From Agreia sp. VKM Ac-1783 (GTDB lineage Bacteria > Actinomycetota > Actinomycetes > Actinomycetales > Microbacteriaceae): a stretch of 64,000 bases of DNA. A program made the translations under genes and the position numbers. Location of the stretch: NCBI RefSeq assembly GCF_900177765.1, contig NZ_FXWI01000002.1, positions 310,001-374,000 of the forward strand. Direction: 5' to 3'. This document shows, piece by piece, positions 25,173-34,527 of this stretch. The notes beneath the pieces were generated by a model. The model had not been told where the DNA came from. It worked only from the letters and a program-made list of their open reading frames with translations, and ran no database searches. Numbering within the stretch: position 1 is the first letter of the stretch; every line of letters begins with the position of its first letter.

Positions 25173-26755
25173 TCGCTCGTAAAGACATCGCGAATTCGCC
25201 AGCCGGCCTCGCCCTTCAGCAGAAGGAACGAGGCCGGTTGGCCGTTTAATCGGGCCGCGACGAGAGCGGACCCGCCCCACGAGCCGGTCAAGACGGCGTC
25301 ACCAGCCTCGATGAGGGCAAATGGCTCGTCGGTCGATCGCGAGTCCATGTAGTCCTTCTGAAACACCGTTGCGAGGCAGCCTTCCGGCTCTGCGGCAGCG
25401 GCACATCCCTCATTCATCCGTGCGAGGGTCTGAAGTGCTGAGACGGGATCGTCGTTTGTCGGAGCGGGCTCGGCCGGAGCCGGAGCAGGTGGGGCGGCTA
25501 CGTCAGATGAAGGCTCGGTCGTTGAATCACGCGTCGTCGAGGTGTTCTCTCCGCCGGCCCGAGCGCCGTCGGGCGGCGACGGAAGGGCGAGCAGGAGCGC
25601 GGTCGCAGCGAAGACCGCGCACGACGCGGCGACGAGCAACGGCTTACGTCGCGGTCGAATCCGGGTGCCGCCAGCGTCGAGCTGTTCCTCTGCCGAGGGC
25701 GTCGCGGCGGGTGATCGCTGCCGTTTCGAGAACCGATTCCTCAGCTCGATCACCGACGAGGCCAACTCGAGACCTGCCGACGAGACGCCGAGAACGCGTA
25801 GTGCCGCGACCAGACGGTTCTCGGTCTGCGCGGGCGCAGCCGCGGGCGTCGATGAAGACCAGTCGTATTCCGTTTTCGCTGCTCGATCCGCTGCGGCGAC
25901 GGGTACTGTCGGCGTCGGAGCGATGGACACGACCTCTGCCGGAGCGATCCCGAAGAGTGCTCTTTCGAGCTCCGGCAAGAACTCTCTCCTCGGTCCTTCG
26001 GTGATCGCCCGCCCTAGTCTCGCCAACGGAAAGCTCGTCGGCATCCGTTCAGCATCGATGCGGCTCAGCACCTCATCAACGACGTCGAGTAGACCGCGCT
26101 GGTCTGCGACGACGGCGTCTCGCCACGCCTCTTCCGTCGAATACGGGGAATCGGAGGTGGGCACGGGTGCACCGGGCCATGCCGCCGAGTGGAGCGCTGT
26201 CGGCGACTGACGAAGCATGCCGCGGCCGAAGCCGGTGAGAGTCGGGGATCCGCGATGGTCGAATACGATCCGACGCAGGTGGATCCCGCCGTGGGTGACG
26301 CCTGCACGGTGAAGAGCGTGAAGTGCTGAGCACAGAGGCGCGAGGATGGTGACTGCTTCGCCGGGGCTCAGCGAACTCGTCTGGCCCAGATAGGTGGAGA
26401 GGGACGGCCCGGGCAACCTCTCTAAGACGAAGCACGGGGCCGCGCCGTCGTCGATGCTGGCGACGTCGAGGAGGCGCACCACATGAGGTATCCCGACATC
26501 GCTCAGTGCCGCGAGCTCGACGTCGATAGACGCCGCTGATGTGCTGGCTCCGAAGATCTTCAAGACCCGAGGACTCGGGCCCTCGCCGTCTCCGCGGCCT
26601 GACGCGTGCGCGAGAAGGAGCGTCGCCCTGGTTCCCACCGCGAGGCGCCGCACGATCCTGTGGCCCGCGACATCACCGAGTCTCGACGCGTCGAGGTCGC
26701 GTCCTCCGGGTGCGGCCCGCGGCTCAGGCTGGATCGGCTGCTGGCGACGGGTCAT
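25169..26755 (-). CDS. Membrane-anchored protein kinase-like pseudokinase
   Basis: A 528-residue protein with a kinase-like fold followed by one membrane segment. The beta-3 lysine (K67 in RVLKIFG) and a possible helix-C Glu (E80) remain. The catalytic loop reads [13 protein letters not shown], so the HRD Asp is replaced (G157), and the DFG motif reads LTGFGRG (G175). No catalysis is expected. A Thr/Pro-rich linker leads to a transmembrane helix at about 372-391 ([19 protein letters not shown]), then a Pro-rich spacer and an extracellular domain with a Cys pair ([12 protein letters not shown]). ATG 26755 follows GAGGATCGGTGT; a longer frame would overlap the divergent DUF4191 gene. The stop overlaps the sucB stop region by four bases. 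Confidence 0.82.
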   Translation of the reverse strand: MTRRQQPIQPEPRAAPGGRDLDASRLGDVAGHRIVRRLAVGTRATLLLAHASGRGDGEGPSPRVLKIFGASTSAASIDVELAALSDVGIPHVVRLLDVASIDDGAAPCFVLERLPGPSLSTYLGQTSSLSPGEAVTILAPLCSALHALHRAGVTHGGIHLRRIVFDHRGSPTLTGFGRGMLRQSPTALHSAAWPGAPVPTSDSPYSTEEAWRDAVVADQRGLLDVVDEVLSRIDAERMPTSFPLARLGRAITEGPRREFLPELERALFGIAPAEVVSIAPTPTVPVAAADRAAKTEYDWSSSTPAAAPAQTENRLVAALRVLGVSSAGLELASSVIELRNRFSKRQRSPAATPSAEEQLDAGGTRIRPRRKPLLVAASCAVFAATALLLALPSPPDGARAGGENTSTTRDSTTEPSSDVAAPPAPAPAEPAPTNDDPVSALQTLARMNEGCAAAAEPEGCLATVFQKDYMDSRSTDEPFALIEAGDAVLTGSWGGSALVAARLNGQPASFLLLKGEAGWRIRDVFTSD

Positions 26756-26892
26756 ACACCGATCCTCGGCCGACGAGCTGGGCGCGTGCGTGTGTTGCGC
26801 GCCATCTGTGCAGTCCCCGCCGCACGAGCCGTTGTGGAGGAGCGGTGAGACTGCCGTGAGCGAACTGGTCGGCATGAACGAATCCGACTCGG

Positions 26893-26898
26893 TATCCT
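26893..26898 (+). promoter_or_regulatory. -10-like TATCCT, probable leaderless start of the DUF4191 gene
   Basis: TATCCT, six bases, then ATG 26905; no ribosome site. Confidence 0.5.
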
Positions 26899-26904
26899 TG
26901 ACGC

Positions 26905-27624
26905 ATGGCACGCAAGTCTGAGCAATCCACCCCGAAGGCCCCCAAAGAACCGGGTCGCATCAAGCAGATGTGGCAGGTCTTCAACATGACCCGCCGCTAC
27001 GACAAGAACGTCGTATGGATCATGGCGCTCGGGTTCCTTCTTCCCGTCGCAGCAGGACTCATCGTCGCCCTCCTCCTGTCGAACGGTAACGGCTTCGCCA
27101 TGGCCATGTGGATCATCGCGGGGGTTCTCGCGGGCTTCCTGGTCGCGCTGATCATTCTCGGGCGCCGAGCGGAGCGCGCGGCCTATGGCCAGATCGCCGG
27201 CCAGCCTGGCGCCGTCGGCGCCGTCCTCCGGTCCAGCCTCAAGCGCAGCTGGCGCGGCAGCGAGATGCCCGTTGCGGTGAATGGAAAGACTCAGGACGCC
27301 GTATATCGTGCCGTCGGTCGCGGCGGCGTCGTTCTCATCAGCGAAGGATCGAAGACGCGCACGACCCGGATGCTCGAAGAAGAGCGTCGCAAGGTTCTTC
27401 GCGTCCTCCCCAACGTGCCGGTGACATTTCTGCACGTCGATTCGAACGACCCCGACGCGGTTCCGTTGCACAAGATCCCCAGCCGCATGGCGAAGGTGAA
27501 GCCTGCTCTCAACAAGGCCGAGGTCATGGCTGTCAGCAATAGGCTCACGTCGCTCGGCTCCACCGGAATGCCGATTCCGAAGGGTGTCGACCCCTTCAAG
27601 GTTCGACCCCAGCGCGGCCGCTGA
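26905..27624 (+). CDS. DUF4191 family membrane protein
   Basis: A 239-residue protein of the actinobacterial DUF4191 family; function unknown. A basic head (IKQMWQVFNMTRRYDKN) is followed by two membrane helices (about 36-58 and 65-88), then the conserved cytosolic region with GQPGAVGAVL, RSWRGSEMPVAVN, TQDAVYRAVGRGGVVLISEG and VPVTFLHVDSND. The gene lies between the pseudokinase and glnA, a position also common in other actinobacteria, where it neighbours lipoate synthesis genes; these are not seen here. It is convergent with the RDD gene with only six bases between the stops. Confidence 0.92.
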   Translation: MARKSEQSTPKAPKEPGRIKQMWQVFNMTRRYDKNVVWIMALGFLLPVAAGLIVALLLSNGNGFAMAMWIIAGVLAGFLVALIILGRRAERAAYGQIAGQPGAVGAVLRSSLKRSWRGSEMPVAVNGKTQDAVYRAVGRGGVVLISEGSKTRTTRMLEEERRKVLRVLPNVPVTFLHVDSNDPDAVPLHKIPSRMAKVKPALNKAEVMAVSNRLTSLGSTGMPIPKGVDPFKVRPQRGR

Positions 27625-27630
27625 TCCGCG

Positions 27631-28059
27631 TCAGCGGCGCATGACGAGCACCGTGCCGGCGAACACGTCGTGCAGGCCTCGCTGATCCGAGTCCCAGATC
27701 AACGCGGGGATGAGCAGCAGGAGCAGCCCGGTGCGAAGAACAGGACGCCAGACGCCCGCATAGCTTCCATCGACCTTCACGATGCGGATCCCGAGGATGA
27801 AGTGCCCGAGGCCGCTTCCGAGAGTCGATAGCAGAACGACCTGCTCGACGGCGAAGATGACCAGGCTGGCCCAATCGCTGCCGAAGAAGAACGCGAAATA
27901 GACGACGTAGCACGCGGCGAAGTCGATGAAAATCGCGGCGAGCCGACGGCCGCTGCGGGCGACAGAGCCGACACCCGCGCGAGGAAAGCCCATCCGCTCC
28001 CCCGGCCAGTTGCTGGGCGGAGCCCCTTGGGGCGACGAGGACACGGGCGAAGTGGGCAC
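27631..28059 (-). CDS. RDD family membrane protein
   Basis: A 142-residue RDD-domain protein. The domain starts at GRRLAAIFIDFAACYVVYF (first helix with the Arg/Asp signature), has two further hydrophobic segments, contains GHFILGIRIVKVDG and ends with DQRGLHDVFAGTVLV. RDD proteins may act as Na+/H+ antiporters in some bacteria, but the function here is unknown. The start is GTG 28059, six bases after TAAACT. It is divergent from glnA, and its promoter is close to the GlnR box, so shared nitrogen control is possible. Confidence 0.9.
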   Translation of the reverse strand: MPTSPVSSSPQGAPPSNWPGERMGFPRAGVGSVARSGRRLAAIFIDFAACYVVYFAFFFGSDWASLVIFAVEQVVLLSTLGSGLGHFILGIRIVKVDGSYAGVWRPVLRTGLLLLLIPALIWDSDQRGLHDVFAGTVLVMRR

Positions 28060-28065
28060 CAGACG

Positions 28066-28071
28066 AGTTTA
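28066..28071 (-). promoter_or_regulatory. -10-like TAAACT, probable leaderless start of the RDD gene
   Basis: TAAACT, then CGTCTG, then the GTG start of the RDD gene on the minus strand. Confidence 0.5.
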
Positions 28072-28104
28072 CGACCGCCGCGATGAGGGCATTACAGGCA
28101 AGCC

Positions 28105-28142
28105 GTAACATGCCTGAAACAAATGCGTCACTGCTGGGTAAC
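28105..28142 (+). promoter_or_regulatory. GlnR box upstream of glnA
   Basis: Four 5-mers at exact 11-bp spacing: GTAAC (28105), GAAAC (28116), GTCAC (28127) and GTAAC (28138), each separated by six bases. This matches the actinobacterial GlnR consensus GTnAC-n6-GAAAC-n6-GTnAC-n6-GAAAC except for two bases in the last unit. It ends 72 bp before the glnA start and is the expected place for nitrogen control of glnA. Confidence 0.8.
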
Positions 28143-28214
28143 CGCTTCCCCGTAGGCTCGTGACGGCTGCGTTCGCAGCTGTTCCTCTGTACCAAGCCAT
28201 TTGGAGTCTCTCAC

Positions 28215-29639
28215 ATGTTCAGTGATTCTTCCGAGGTGCTCAAGTTCATCAAGGACACGGACGTAAAGTTCCTTGATATTCGGTTCACCGATCTTCCCGG
28301 TGTCCAGCAGCACATCACCATCCCCGCATCCACGGTCGACGAGTCTTTCTTCACCGTCGGGCAGATGTTCGACGGTTCGTCGATTCGCGGTTTCGCGTCG
28401 ATCCACGAGTCGGACATGCAGATCATCCCTGACGTGTCGACGGCCTACATCGATCCGTTCCGCGTCAACCGCACGCTGATCATGATCTTCGACATCTACA
28501 ACCCGCGCAACGGCGAGATCTACCACCGTGACCCGCGCCAGGTGGCCAAGAAGGCCGAGAAGTACCTCGCCTCGACAGGTATCGCCGACACAGCGTTCTT
28601 CGCGCCCGAGGCCGAGTTCTACATCTTCGACGACGTGAAGTACGAAGTGAACCAGCACTCGAGCTCCTATTCCGTCGACTCCGACGAGGCAGCCTGGAAC
28701 TCGGGCCGCACCGAAGAAGGCGGAAACCTCGCCAACAAGACGCCCTACAAGGGTGGATACTTCCCCGTCAGCCCGGTCGACAAGCACGCAGACCTGCGTG
28801 ACGACATCGTGCTCGAACTGATGGCTGCCGGGCTCGAGGTCGAGCGTGGCCACCACGAGGTCGGTACCGCCGGCCAGGGTGAGATCAACTACAAGTTCGA
28901 CACGATGGTGCACGCGGCCGACGACATCCTGAAGTTCAAGTACATCGTCAAGAACGTCGCCGAGCGCTGGGGCAAGACGGCCACGTTCATGCCCAAGCCC
29001 CTCTTCGGAGACAACGGGTCGGGCATGCACACGCACCAGTCGCTGTGGAATGATGGCGCGCCCTTGTTCTACGACGAGGCCGGCTACGGCGGACTGAGCG
29101 ACATCGCGCGCTGGTACATCGGTGGAATCCTGGCTCACGCCCCCGCCGTCTACGCGTTCACGAACCCGTCTGTCAACAGCTACCACCGCCTGGTTCCCGG
29201 CTTCGAAGCCCCGGTCAACCTGGTCTACTCGGCCGGTAACCGCTCGGCGTCGATCCGCATCCCGATCACGGGTACGAACCCGAAGGCCAAGCGCATCGAG
29301 TTCCGCACGCCGGATGCCTCGGGCAACCCGTACCTGGCGTTCGCGGCTCAGCTCATGGCTGGCCTCGACGGAATCGTCAACCGCATCGAGCCGCACGAGC
29401 CGGTCGACAAGGACCTCTACGAGCTGCCGCCCGAAGAGGCGAAGCTCATCCCCCAGGGTCCGGCATCGCTCGGCGAGGCTCTCGACGCGCTCGAGGCCGA
29501 CCACGAGTTCCTTCTCCAGGGCAACGTGTTCACGATCGACCTGATCGAGAACTGGATCAGCTACAAGCGCGAGAACGAGATCAAGCCGCTCCAGCAGCGT
29601 CCGCACCCGTTCGAGTTCGAGCTGTACTACGGGGTCTAA
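28215..29639 (+). CDS. glnA: Glutamine synthetase type I (GlnA, adenylylated type)
   Basis: Dodecameric ATP-dependent ligase that makes glutamine from glutamate and ammonia. The 474-residue product has all family blocks: [81 protein letters not shown] and NRSASIRIP. The adenylylation Tyr is Y402 in [10 protein letters not shown], and the modifying enzyme GlnE is encoded 1.8 kb downstream. The ATG at 28215 follows a TTGGAGT ribosome site. A GlnR box sits upstream and a strong hairpin follows the stop. Confidence 0.97.
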   Translation: MFSDSSEVLKFIKDTDVKFLDIRFTDLPGVQQHITIPASTVDESFFTVGQMFDGSSIRGFASIHESDMQIIPDVSTAYIDPFRVNRTLIMIFDIYNPRNGEIYHRDPRQVAKKAEKYLASTGIADTAFFAPEAEFYIFDDVKYEVNQHSSSYSVDSDEAAWNSGRTEEGGNLANKTPYKGGYFPVSPVDKHADLRDDIVLELMAAGLEVERGHHEVGTAGQGEINYKFDTMVHAADDILKFKYIVKNVAERWGKTATFMPKPLFGDNGSGMHTHQSLWNDGAPLFYDEAGYGGLSDIARWYIGGILAHAPAVYAFTNPSVNSYHRLVPGFEAPVNLVYSAGNRSASIRIPITGTNPKAKRIEFRTPDASGNPYLAFAAQLMAGLDGIVNRIEPHEPVDKDLYELPPEEAKLIPQGPASLGEALDALEADHEFLLQGNVFTIDLIENWISYKRENEIKPLQQRPHPFEFELYYGV

Positions 29640-29683
29640 CGAGAACATAAGGATCTGAGGGGGTTTACGCCTCATCGGTCCGC

Positions 29684-29751
29684 AACGAGTCCGCACGAGT
29701 GGCCCGGTCGTCCCAGACCGAGAAGTTCATTCCTGCGGACTCGTTTGTTTT
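29684..29751 (+). terminator. Terminator of glnA
   Basis: A perfect 12-bp inverted repeat (AACGAGTCCGCA at 29684-29695 with its complement at 29734-29745) encloses a 38-base loop that can itself form a small stem (CGGTC with GACCG). A T-rich tail (TGTTTTGT) follows. Confidence 0.75.
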
Positions 29752-29780
29752 GTCCGGCGACGTGACACATCGGATCCGGC

Positions 29781-29951
29781 TCAATCACCGCGAGCAAACC
29801 GGATACTCTCCTCGACGAAAGCGACCACGATGCCGACCTCCTCGATCCTCCGCGGCGCGTAGAGCAGGAACTCCGTTCCGAAGTCCTCGTATTGATGGGG
29901 CTCGGCCCAACCTAGCTCGGCGGTGACACCGCGCTGTGGCTTCGACGACAC
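29781..29951 (-). CDS. Possible 56-residue small protein or gene remnant
   Basis: An open frame from GTG 29951 encodes 56 residues, including AELGWAEPHQYEDFGTEFLL and APRRIEEVGIVVAFVEESI, with GC-rich third positions like neighbouring genes and ending just before the glnA terminator. No clear ribosome site is seen and I recognise no family. It lies in a 335-bp interval between glnA and the ThrE-like gene that otherwise holds only the glnA terminator. It may be a real small gene, the tail of a decayed gene, or chance. In frame, it could also be read through from sequence inside the ThrE-like gene, but that upstream part is a frame shadow. Confidence 0.3.
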   Translation of the reverse strand: MSSKPQRGVTAELGWAEPHQYEDFGTEFLLYAPRRIEEVGIVVAFVEESIRFARGD

Positions 29952-29974
29952 CGGGAAGGGATAAGACCTCTGCG

Positions 29975-31423
29975 CTAGCGCGGCGCCCGTGAGCGCTGGG
30001 TGGCCAGCCTGGCCTGTCGATCGAAGCCGAAGAGACGACGGGCGCCGAATCCGCCGATGGTCGTTCCCGCTGCGAGGCCGATTCCTGTGGCCAGGGCCAT
30101 CACCACCGGGGGCAGCGTGTCCGCGGCGGCGAACTCTGCATCCATGAATCCGTACAGCGCGCGGTAGACGGCGAGCCCCGGGATGAGGGAGATGATCCCC
30201 GCCATCGTCACGGCGCCTTCTGGAACCTTGACCCACCGGTAGGCGAGGTACCCGACGACCCCCGCCACCGTTCCCGCGATACCGGGAGCCAGCCCGGGCT
30301 GCGTGGCGAATGGAAGCACCGCCGAGTAGACGGCGAAGATACCCCCTGCGGCCACGGCCATCAGCAACACGAGCCGGAGGCGCACATACGAGGTGAGTGC
30401 GAAACCGACGCCGATGAGCATGGCACCTACAGTCCCGGAAACGAGGCCGATGCGGTCTCCCAGCGACGTGGAGATGGAGACAGGAATGCCGATTCGGAGC
30501 GCGAATCCGAGCACGAGCGAGATGCCGACGGCGAGGCCGAGCGTGAGCATCAGCACTTCCATGCCCCGCGCCGTCGCGGTCACGTAGTATCCGTCGATGG
30601 CGTCCCTGGCCGACGCTGTCAGCCCGACGCCGGAGAGAAGCGTGATGATCCCGGCGATGACGATCACCGTGGGGCTGTTCGAGCCAGGAAGCTCGATGCC
30701 GACCGAGCGCAACCAGAAGATGAACACGGCGATGGACGTGGTGGCGATGGCCGCTGCCATCTGGGCGAAGAACCCGGGCACCGACCATCTGCTGAGCTTG
30801 CGCACGATGAGATGGGATGTGGCGGCCGTGATCGCAGTGGCGAGGACGAGCACGATACTCACGTCGAACATCACGACGACACCGCTGGCCAAGACGGCCT
30901 GGCCCGCGGCCACGACCCAGTGCCGGTAAGGATGCGGACTCGCCAGAATGGCTGTCAGCCGATCCCGGGCCGTCTCGACGTCGAGGGGTTCCTGCTGGCC
31001 CGCGATCTCGTCGATGAGCAGGTAGACCGCCTGCAAGCGTGTGTAATCGGTGGTGCGCACCCTCACGATTCGCATAACCGAGAGCGGATCCTCGTTCATT
31101 CCCCGATGGATGGAGACCGTTATCGAGGTGAACGTGATGTCGACGTGCATCGCGCTTATTCCATAAGCGTCGCTGATTCTCAACACGGTCGCAACCACGT
31201 CCGACGCCGATGCGCCGGTGGCGAGCATCGCCTCGCCCGCCCGGAGACAGAGGTCGATGACCAGCCGGGCGTGACGTTGCGACAGTGCGTCGTCTCCCCC
31301 GACGACGGAGATGATCTGGGTGGGAGTGCCGGCCCCTCGGATGGCGCCACCCGCCAGCTCGATCAGGGACTGTCTCACCCGTCGTCGGTGCACGCTCTGC
31401 CGGTCGTTGATGCCATCACTCAC
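29975..31423 (-). CDS. Threonine/serine exporter family protein (ThrE-like)
   Basis: A 482-residue membrane protein with the two-part ThrE layout: a cytosolic DUF1212-type N-terminal part (about 1-150, with DLCLRAGEAMLATGASASDV and MRIVRVRTTDYTRL) and about ten transmembrane helices in two sets of five. ThrE of Corynebacterium exports threonine and serine; substrate here is inferred. Start GTG 31423 is six bases after TAGCCT, again a leaderless pattern. It lies between glnA and glnE on the minus strand; its stop is 30 bp downstream of a separate short frame. Confidence 0.88.
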   Translation of the reverse strand: MSDGINDRQSVHRRRVRQSLIELAGGAIRGAGTPTQIISVVGGDDALSQRHARLVIDLCLRAGEAMLATGASASDVVATVLRISDAYGISAMHVDITFTSITVSIHRGMNEDPLSVMRIVRVRTTDYTRLQAVYLLIDEIAGQQEPLDVETARDRLTAILASPHPYRHWVVAAGQAVLASGVVVMFDVSIVLVLATAITAATSHLIVRKLSRWSVPGFFAQMAAAIATTSIAVFIFWLRSVGIELPGSNSPTVIVIAGIITLLSGVGLTASARDAIDGYYVTATARGMEVLMLTLGLAVGISLVLGFALRIGIPVSISTSLGDRIGLVSGTVGAMLIGVGFALTSYVRLRLVLLMAVAAGGIFAVYSAVLPFATQPGLAPGIAGTVAGVVGYLAYRWVKVPEGAVTMAGIISLIPGLAVYRALYGFMDAEFAAADTLPPVVMALATGIGLAAGTTIGGFGARRLFGFDRQARLATQRSRAPR

Positions 31424-31429
31424 TGGTCA

Positions 31430-31435
31430 AGGCTA
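31430..31435 (-). promoter_or_regulatory. -10-like TAGCCT, probable leaderless start of the ThrE-like gene
   Basis: TAGCCT, then TGACCA, then the GTG start on the minus strand. Confidence 0.5.
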
Positions 31436-31485
31436 CGGGCAACCCGGTGCCGATCGTCCGCGCCGCGTGGCCGTGCGCAGAAAAT

Positions 31486-34473
31486 CTAGACGCCGTAGAA
31501 GAGCCGTTCGAAGACGGCCCTGGCCCTGCGGGTGACTCCGAGGTAGTCCTCCTCCAGCGTCGTGGCCGAACCCCGAGGGTATTCGAGCAGACGAGCGATG
31601 CCGTCGAGCGCTTTGCGATCACTCGGCAGTACATCCGAGTTCTTGTTGGCCCACAGCGTCACAGCGGAGCGAGCGCGCGACGCGAAGACCCAGGCGGCAC
31701 GAAGAACGGATGCGTCGGCCTCCGTGACGAGGTCGGCCGCGACAGCGGCATCCAGCGCTTCGAGCGTCGACGTGGTGCGCAGTGACGGGATGCGGCTGCC
31801 CCACTGCAGTTGAGTCAGCTGCACGAGCCACTCGACGTCGCTGAGACTGCCTCGGCCCAGCTTGAGGTGTCGAAGCGGGTCGGTGCCCTGCGGCAGGCGC
31901 TCGTTCTCGACCCGAGCCTTGATCCTCTTGACCTCGCGAACCTCTTTCTCGGCGATCTCAGCGGGAAAGCGAACGGTGTCGGCGAGCTGCTCGAAGTCAC
32001 TGATGAGCGATTCGTCGCCCACCAGGCCTCGAGCTCGGAGGAGCGCCTGCGCCTCCCAGGTCAGCGACCATCTCGCGTAGTACGCCCGATACGAATCGAG
32101 CGAGCGCACCACCGCGCCGTTCTTGCCCTCGGGTCGCAGATCGATGTCGATCTCGAGCGGAAGCCGATTGTCTTCGGTGAGGCGCTTGATCTCGGTGGCG
32201 ATGGCGAGAGCATCCGACGCGGCGGTCTGGTTGTCGGCCGAACGCGCCCGGTAGACGTACATCACGTCTGTGTCGGAGCCGAATCCGACCTCGCGCCCGC
32301 CGAGCCTGCCCATGCCGATGATCGCGAAGTCGATTCCGTCGGTGCCGCTCGGCATCGGCCGCCGCACGATATCGGTGATGCCCGTCAGCAGAACTGTCGT
32401 GACGTCGGTCAGACCGCGAGCGAGTTCGTCGACGGTGATGATGCCGAGGATCGACGAGATGGCGAGTCGCAGCACCTCTCGACGGCGTGCTGCGCGGAGG
32501 GCACTCGCCGCGGCATCCTTCGCATCGTGGCGCGCGATGATGGCGCGCATCTCCTCGTCGAGCACAGCGCGAGAGCGAGGACGCAACTCGTCTTCGGCCT
32601 CGAGCCACGCTGCGGCCTCGGGTATGTTCTGGAGCAGTTGCCCGACGTAGCGAGATGCCGACAGCACGTGCGTGAGTCTGGATGCGGCCCCCGACGAATC
32701 GCGCAGCATCCTCAAGAACCAGTAGGTGTCGCCGAGAGAGTCGCTGAGACGTCGGAAGGCGAGCAGACCGTAGTCGGGATCGGCGCCGTCGGCGAACCAC
32801 TGCAGCATCACCGGCAGGAGGTGCCTCTGGATGCTCGCCTTTCGAGAGACCCCCGAGGTCATGGCCTCGATGTGCTTCAGCGCTCCACGCGGGTCGATGA
32901 ATCCGATGGCGGCGAGCCGCGCCTCTGCCTGTTGGCTCGTGAGAGCCACCTCGTCTGCCGAGAGGCCGGCGACGGCCGCGAGCAGCGGGCGGTAGAAGAG
33001 TCTGACGTGAAGGGTGCGCACGCGATGCTTGATACCGTTCCACCGCTCGATGAGCTGCGCTGCAGACGGCTCGAGATCAGCGGCGCGCGCGAGTACCCGC
33101 TGACCGAGTTCGTCGCGGGGCATCAGATGGGTGCGTTTGAGAAAGCGCAGCTGCAGGCGGTGCTCGAGAAGCCGAAGGATGCGGTAATCCTCCGCGAACT
33201 CGATCTGCTCGGCCCGACCGATGTAGCCACGGTCGGCAAGGGCTGTCAACGCGGCGATGGTGCCGGCCTGGTGGATCTCGTCGTCTGTCTGCCCGTGGAC
33301 CAGCTGCAGAAGCTGAACCGTGAACTCGATGTCGCGCAGCCCGCCCGGGCCGAGCTTGATCTGATAGTGAACGTCGTCTGTGGGGATGTGCTGCGTGACC
33401 CGCTCGCGCATCTTCTGCGCCGACTCGACGAATCCCTCGCGGGAGGCGCTGGACCAGACTCGGGGAGCGGTTGCGGCGACGTACTCCAGGCCGAGCTCAG
33501 CGTCGCCGGCAAGCGGCCTGGCCTTGAGGAGCGCCTGGAACTCCCAGCTCTTTGCCCACCGGTCGTAGTAGGCGATGTGCGAGTCGAGGGAGCGCACGAG
33601 TGCGCCGTCCTTGCCCTCGGGCCGGAGGTTCGGGTCGACCTCCCACAGTCCCGGCTCGATCCCTGACTCGTTGATGCCACGCATCGTGAGCATGGCCAGT
33701 CTCGTCGCGATCTCGATCGCGCGCTCGGGCGTCAATTCGCTGTCGGGCTGCGCCTCTCCCACGAAGATCACGTCGACGTCGCTCACGTAGTTGAGCTCTC
33801 GCGCTCCGGCCTTGCCCATTCCGATGATCGCGAGTCGGGTCGCGGCGACGCTCTCGCGGTCGAAGAACCAGAGGCCGAGTCCCTTTGTCGAGAGCGTCGT
33901 GCGGGCGACGCTCAGCGACGCCTCGAGGGCGGCGGCAGCAAGGTCGGCGAGCACCGCGGCGATGCGGTCGAGCCCTGCGACGGGGTCGACCTGCTCGAGG
34001 TCGTACGCGGCGACTCGGGCCAGCAGAGCCCGGTACCGCACGCGGAGCGCTGTCCACGCGTCTTCTCCCGGTGCCGCAGCGAAGCCGCCCTCCGAGCCGA
34101 CAGAGTCGAGCAGGGCGGTACGAGCCTCGTCTGCGGTGGGGAGCACGAGTCGTGGATCCGCCAGGACGGCGAGTTCGGCCGGATGGCGGGAAAAGAAGTC
34201 GCCGAGGCCCTTGGATGCGCCGAGCACTCGGATGAGACGGACTCGGTAGCGCTCCTCGGCGAGAACCGCGGTGACCTCCTCCGGCGCCCTGCGCAGGAGA
34301 ATGGCGAGGAGCGAAAGAGCCTGATCGGGATCGGGAGCGGACGGGATCGCCGCGACCAGATCGTCGATGTCGAGGCTCGCCAGGGAGGCGACGACGCGGA
34401 GCTGTTCGTCTGCCCACTCAAGATCTGCGAAACCCAATCGGGCCAGATAGCTGAGTGATCTCGATTCGCGCAT
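31486..34473 (-). CDS. glnE: Bifunctional glutamine synthetase adenylyltransferase/deadenylase GlnE
   Basis: A 995-residue enzyme that adenylylates and deadenylylates the Tyr of GlnA in response to nitrogen state. Two nucleotidyltransferase halves are seen: the N-terminal one with GMGKAGARELNYVSDVDVIF and the C-terminal one with GMGRLGGREVGFGSDTDVMY, each with the G-G-x(n)-D-x-D pattern, and each followed by a PII-uridylyltransferase-like helical region (DIEFTVQLLQLVHGQ and DVEWLVQLTQLQWG). Length is normal. The order glnA2-glnE downstream of glnA matches other actinobacteria. GGAGG lies three bases before the ATG, and a 13-bp hairpin lies just upstream. Confidence 0.96.
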   Translation of the reverse strand: MRESRSLSYLARLGFADLEWADEQLRVVASLASLDIDDLVAAIPSAPDPDQALSLLAILLRRAPEEVTAVLAEERYRVRLIRVLGASKGLGDFFSRHPAELAVLADPRLVLPTADEARTALLDSVGSEGGFAAAPGEDAWTALRVRYRALLARVAAYDLEQVDPVAGLDRIAAVLADLAAAALEASLSVARTTLSTKGLGLWFFDRESVAATRLAIIGMGKAGARELNYVSDVDVIFVGEAQPDSELTPERAIEIATRLAMLTMRGINESGIEPGLWEVDPNLRPEGKDGALVRSLDSHIAYYDRWAKSWEFQALLKARPLAGDAELGLEYVAATAPRVWSSASREGFVESAQKMRERVTQHIPTDDVHYQIKLGPGGLRDIEFTVQLLQLVHGQTDDEIHQAGTIAALTALADRGYIGRAEQIEFAEDYRILRLLEHRLQLRFLKRTHLMPRDELGQRVLARAADLEPSAAQLIERWNGIKHRVRTLHVRLFYRPLLAAVAGLSADEVALTSQQAEARLAAIGFIDPRGALKHIEAMTSGVSRKASIQRHLLPVMLQWFADGADPDYGLLAFRRLSDSLGDTYWFLRMLRDSSGAASRLTHVLSASRYVGQLLQNIPEAAAWLEAEDELRPRSRAVLDEEMRAIIARHDAKDAAASALRAARRREVLRLAISSILGIITVDELARGLTDVTTVLLTGITDIVRRPMPSGTDGIDFAIIGMGRLGGREVGFGSDTDVMYVYRARSADNQTAASDALAIATEIKRLTEDNRLPLEIDIDLRPEGKNGAVVRSLDSYRAYYARWSLTWEAQALLRARGLVGDESLISDFEQLADTVRFPAEIAEKEVREVKRIKARVENERLPQGTDPLRHLKLGRGSLSDVEWLVQLTQLQWGSRIPSLRTTSTLEALDAAVAADLVTEADASVLRAAWVFASRARSAVTLWANKNSDVLPSDRKALDGIARLLEYPRGSATTLEEDYLGVTRRARAVFERLFYGV

Positions 34474-34485
34474 GGTCCTCCGGGG

Positions 34486-34515
34486 AAGGGATGCGACGAC
34501 CCCGTCGCATCCCTT
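34486..34515. terminator. 13-bp hairpin between glnA2 and glnE
   Basis: AAGGGATGCGACG (34486-34498) pairs with 34503-34515 around a four-base loop. The T-run (TTTT) is on the plus-strand side, away from the direction of glnA2 and glnE. On the minus strand it lies just before the glnE ribosome site, so it may be a glnA2 terminator or an intercistronic element. Confidence 0.55.
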
Positions 34516-34527
34516 TTCAGCCTGGTG

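Noticed and set aside
29781-30788. 335-codon minus-strand frame overlapping the ThrE-like gene
   Set aside because: Most of it is a frame shadow of the ThrE-like gene (His/Arg-rich). Only its last 56 codons, outside that gene, might be real and are listed.
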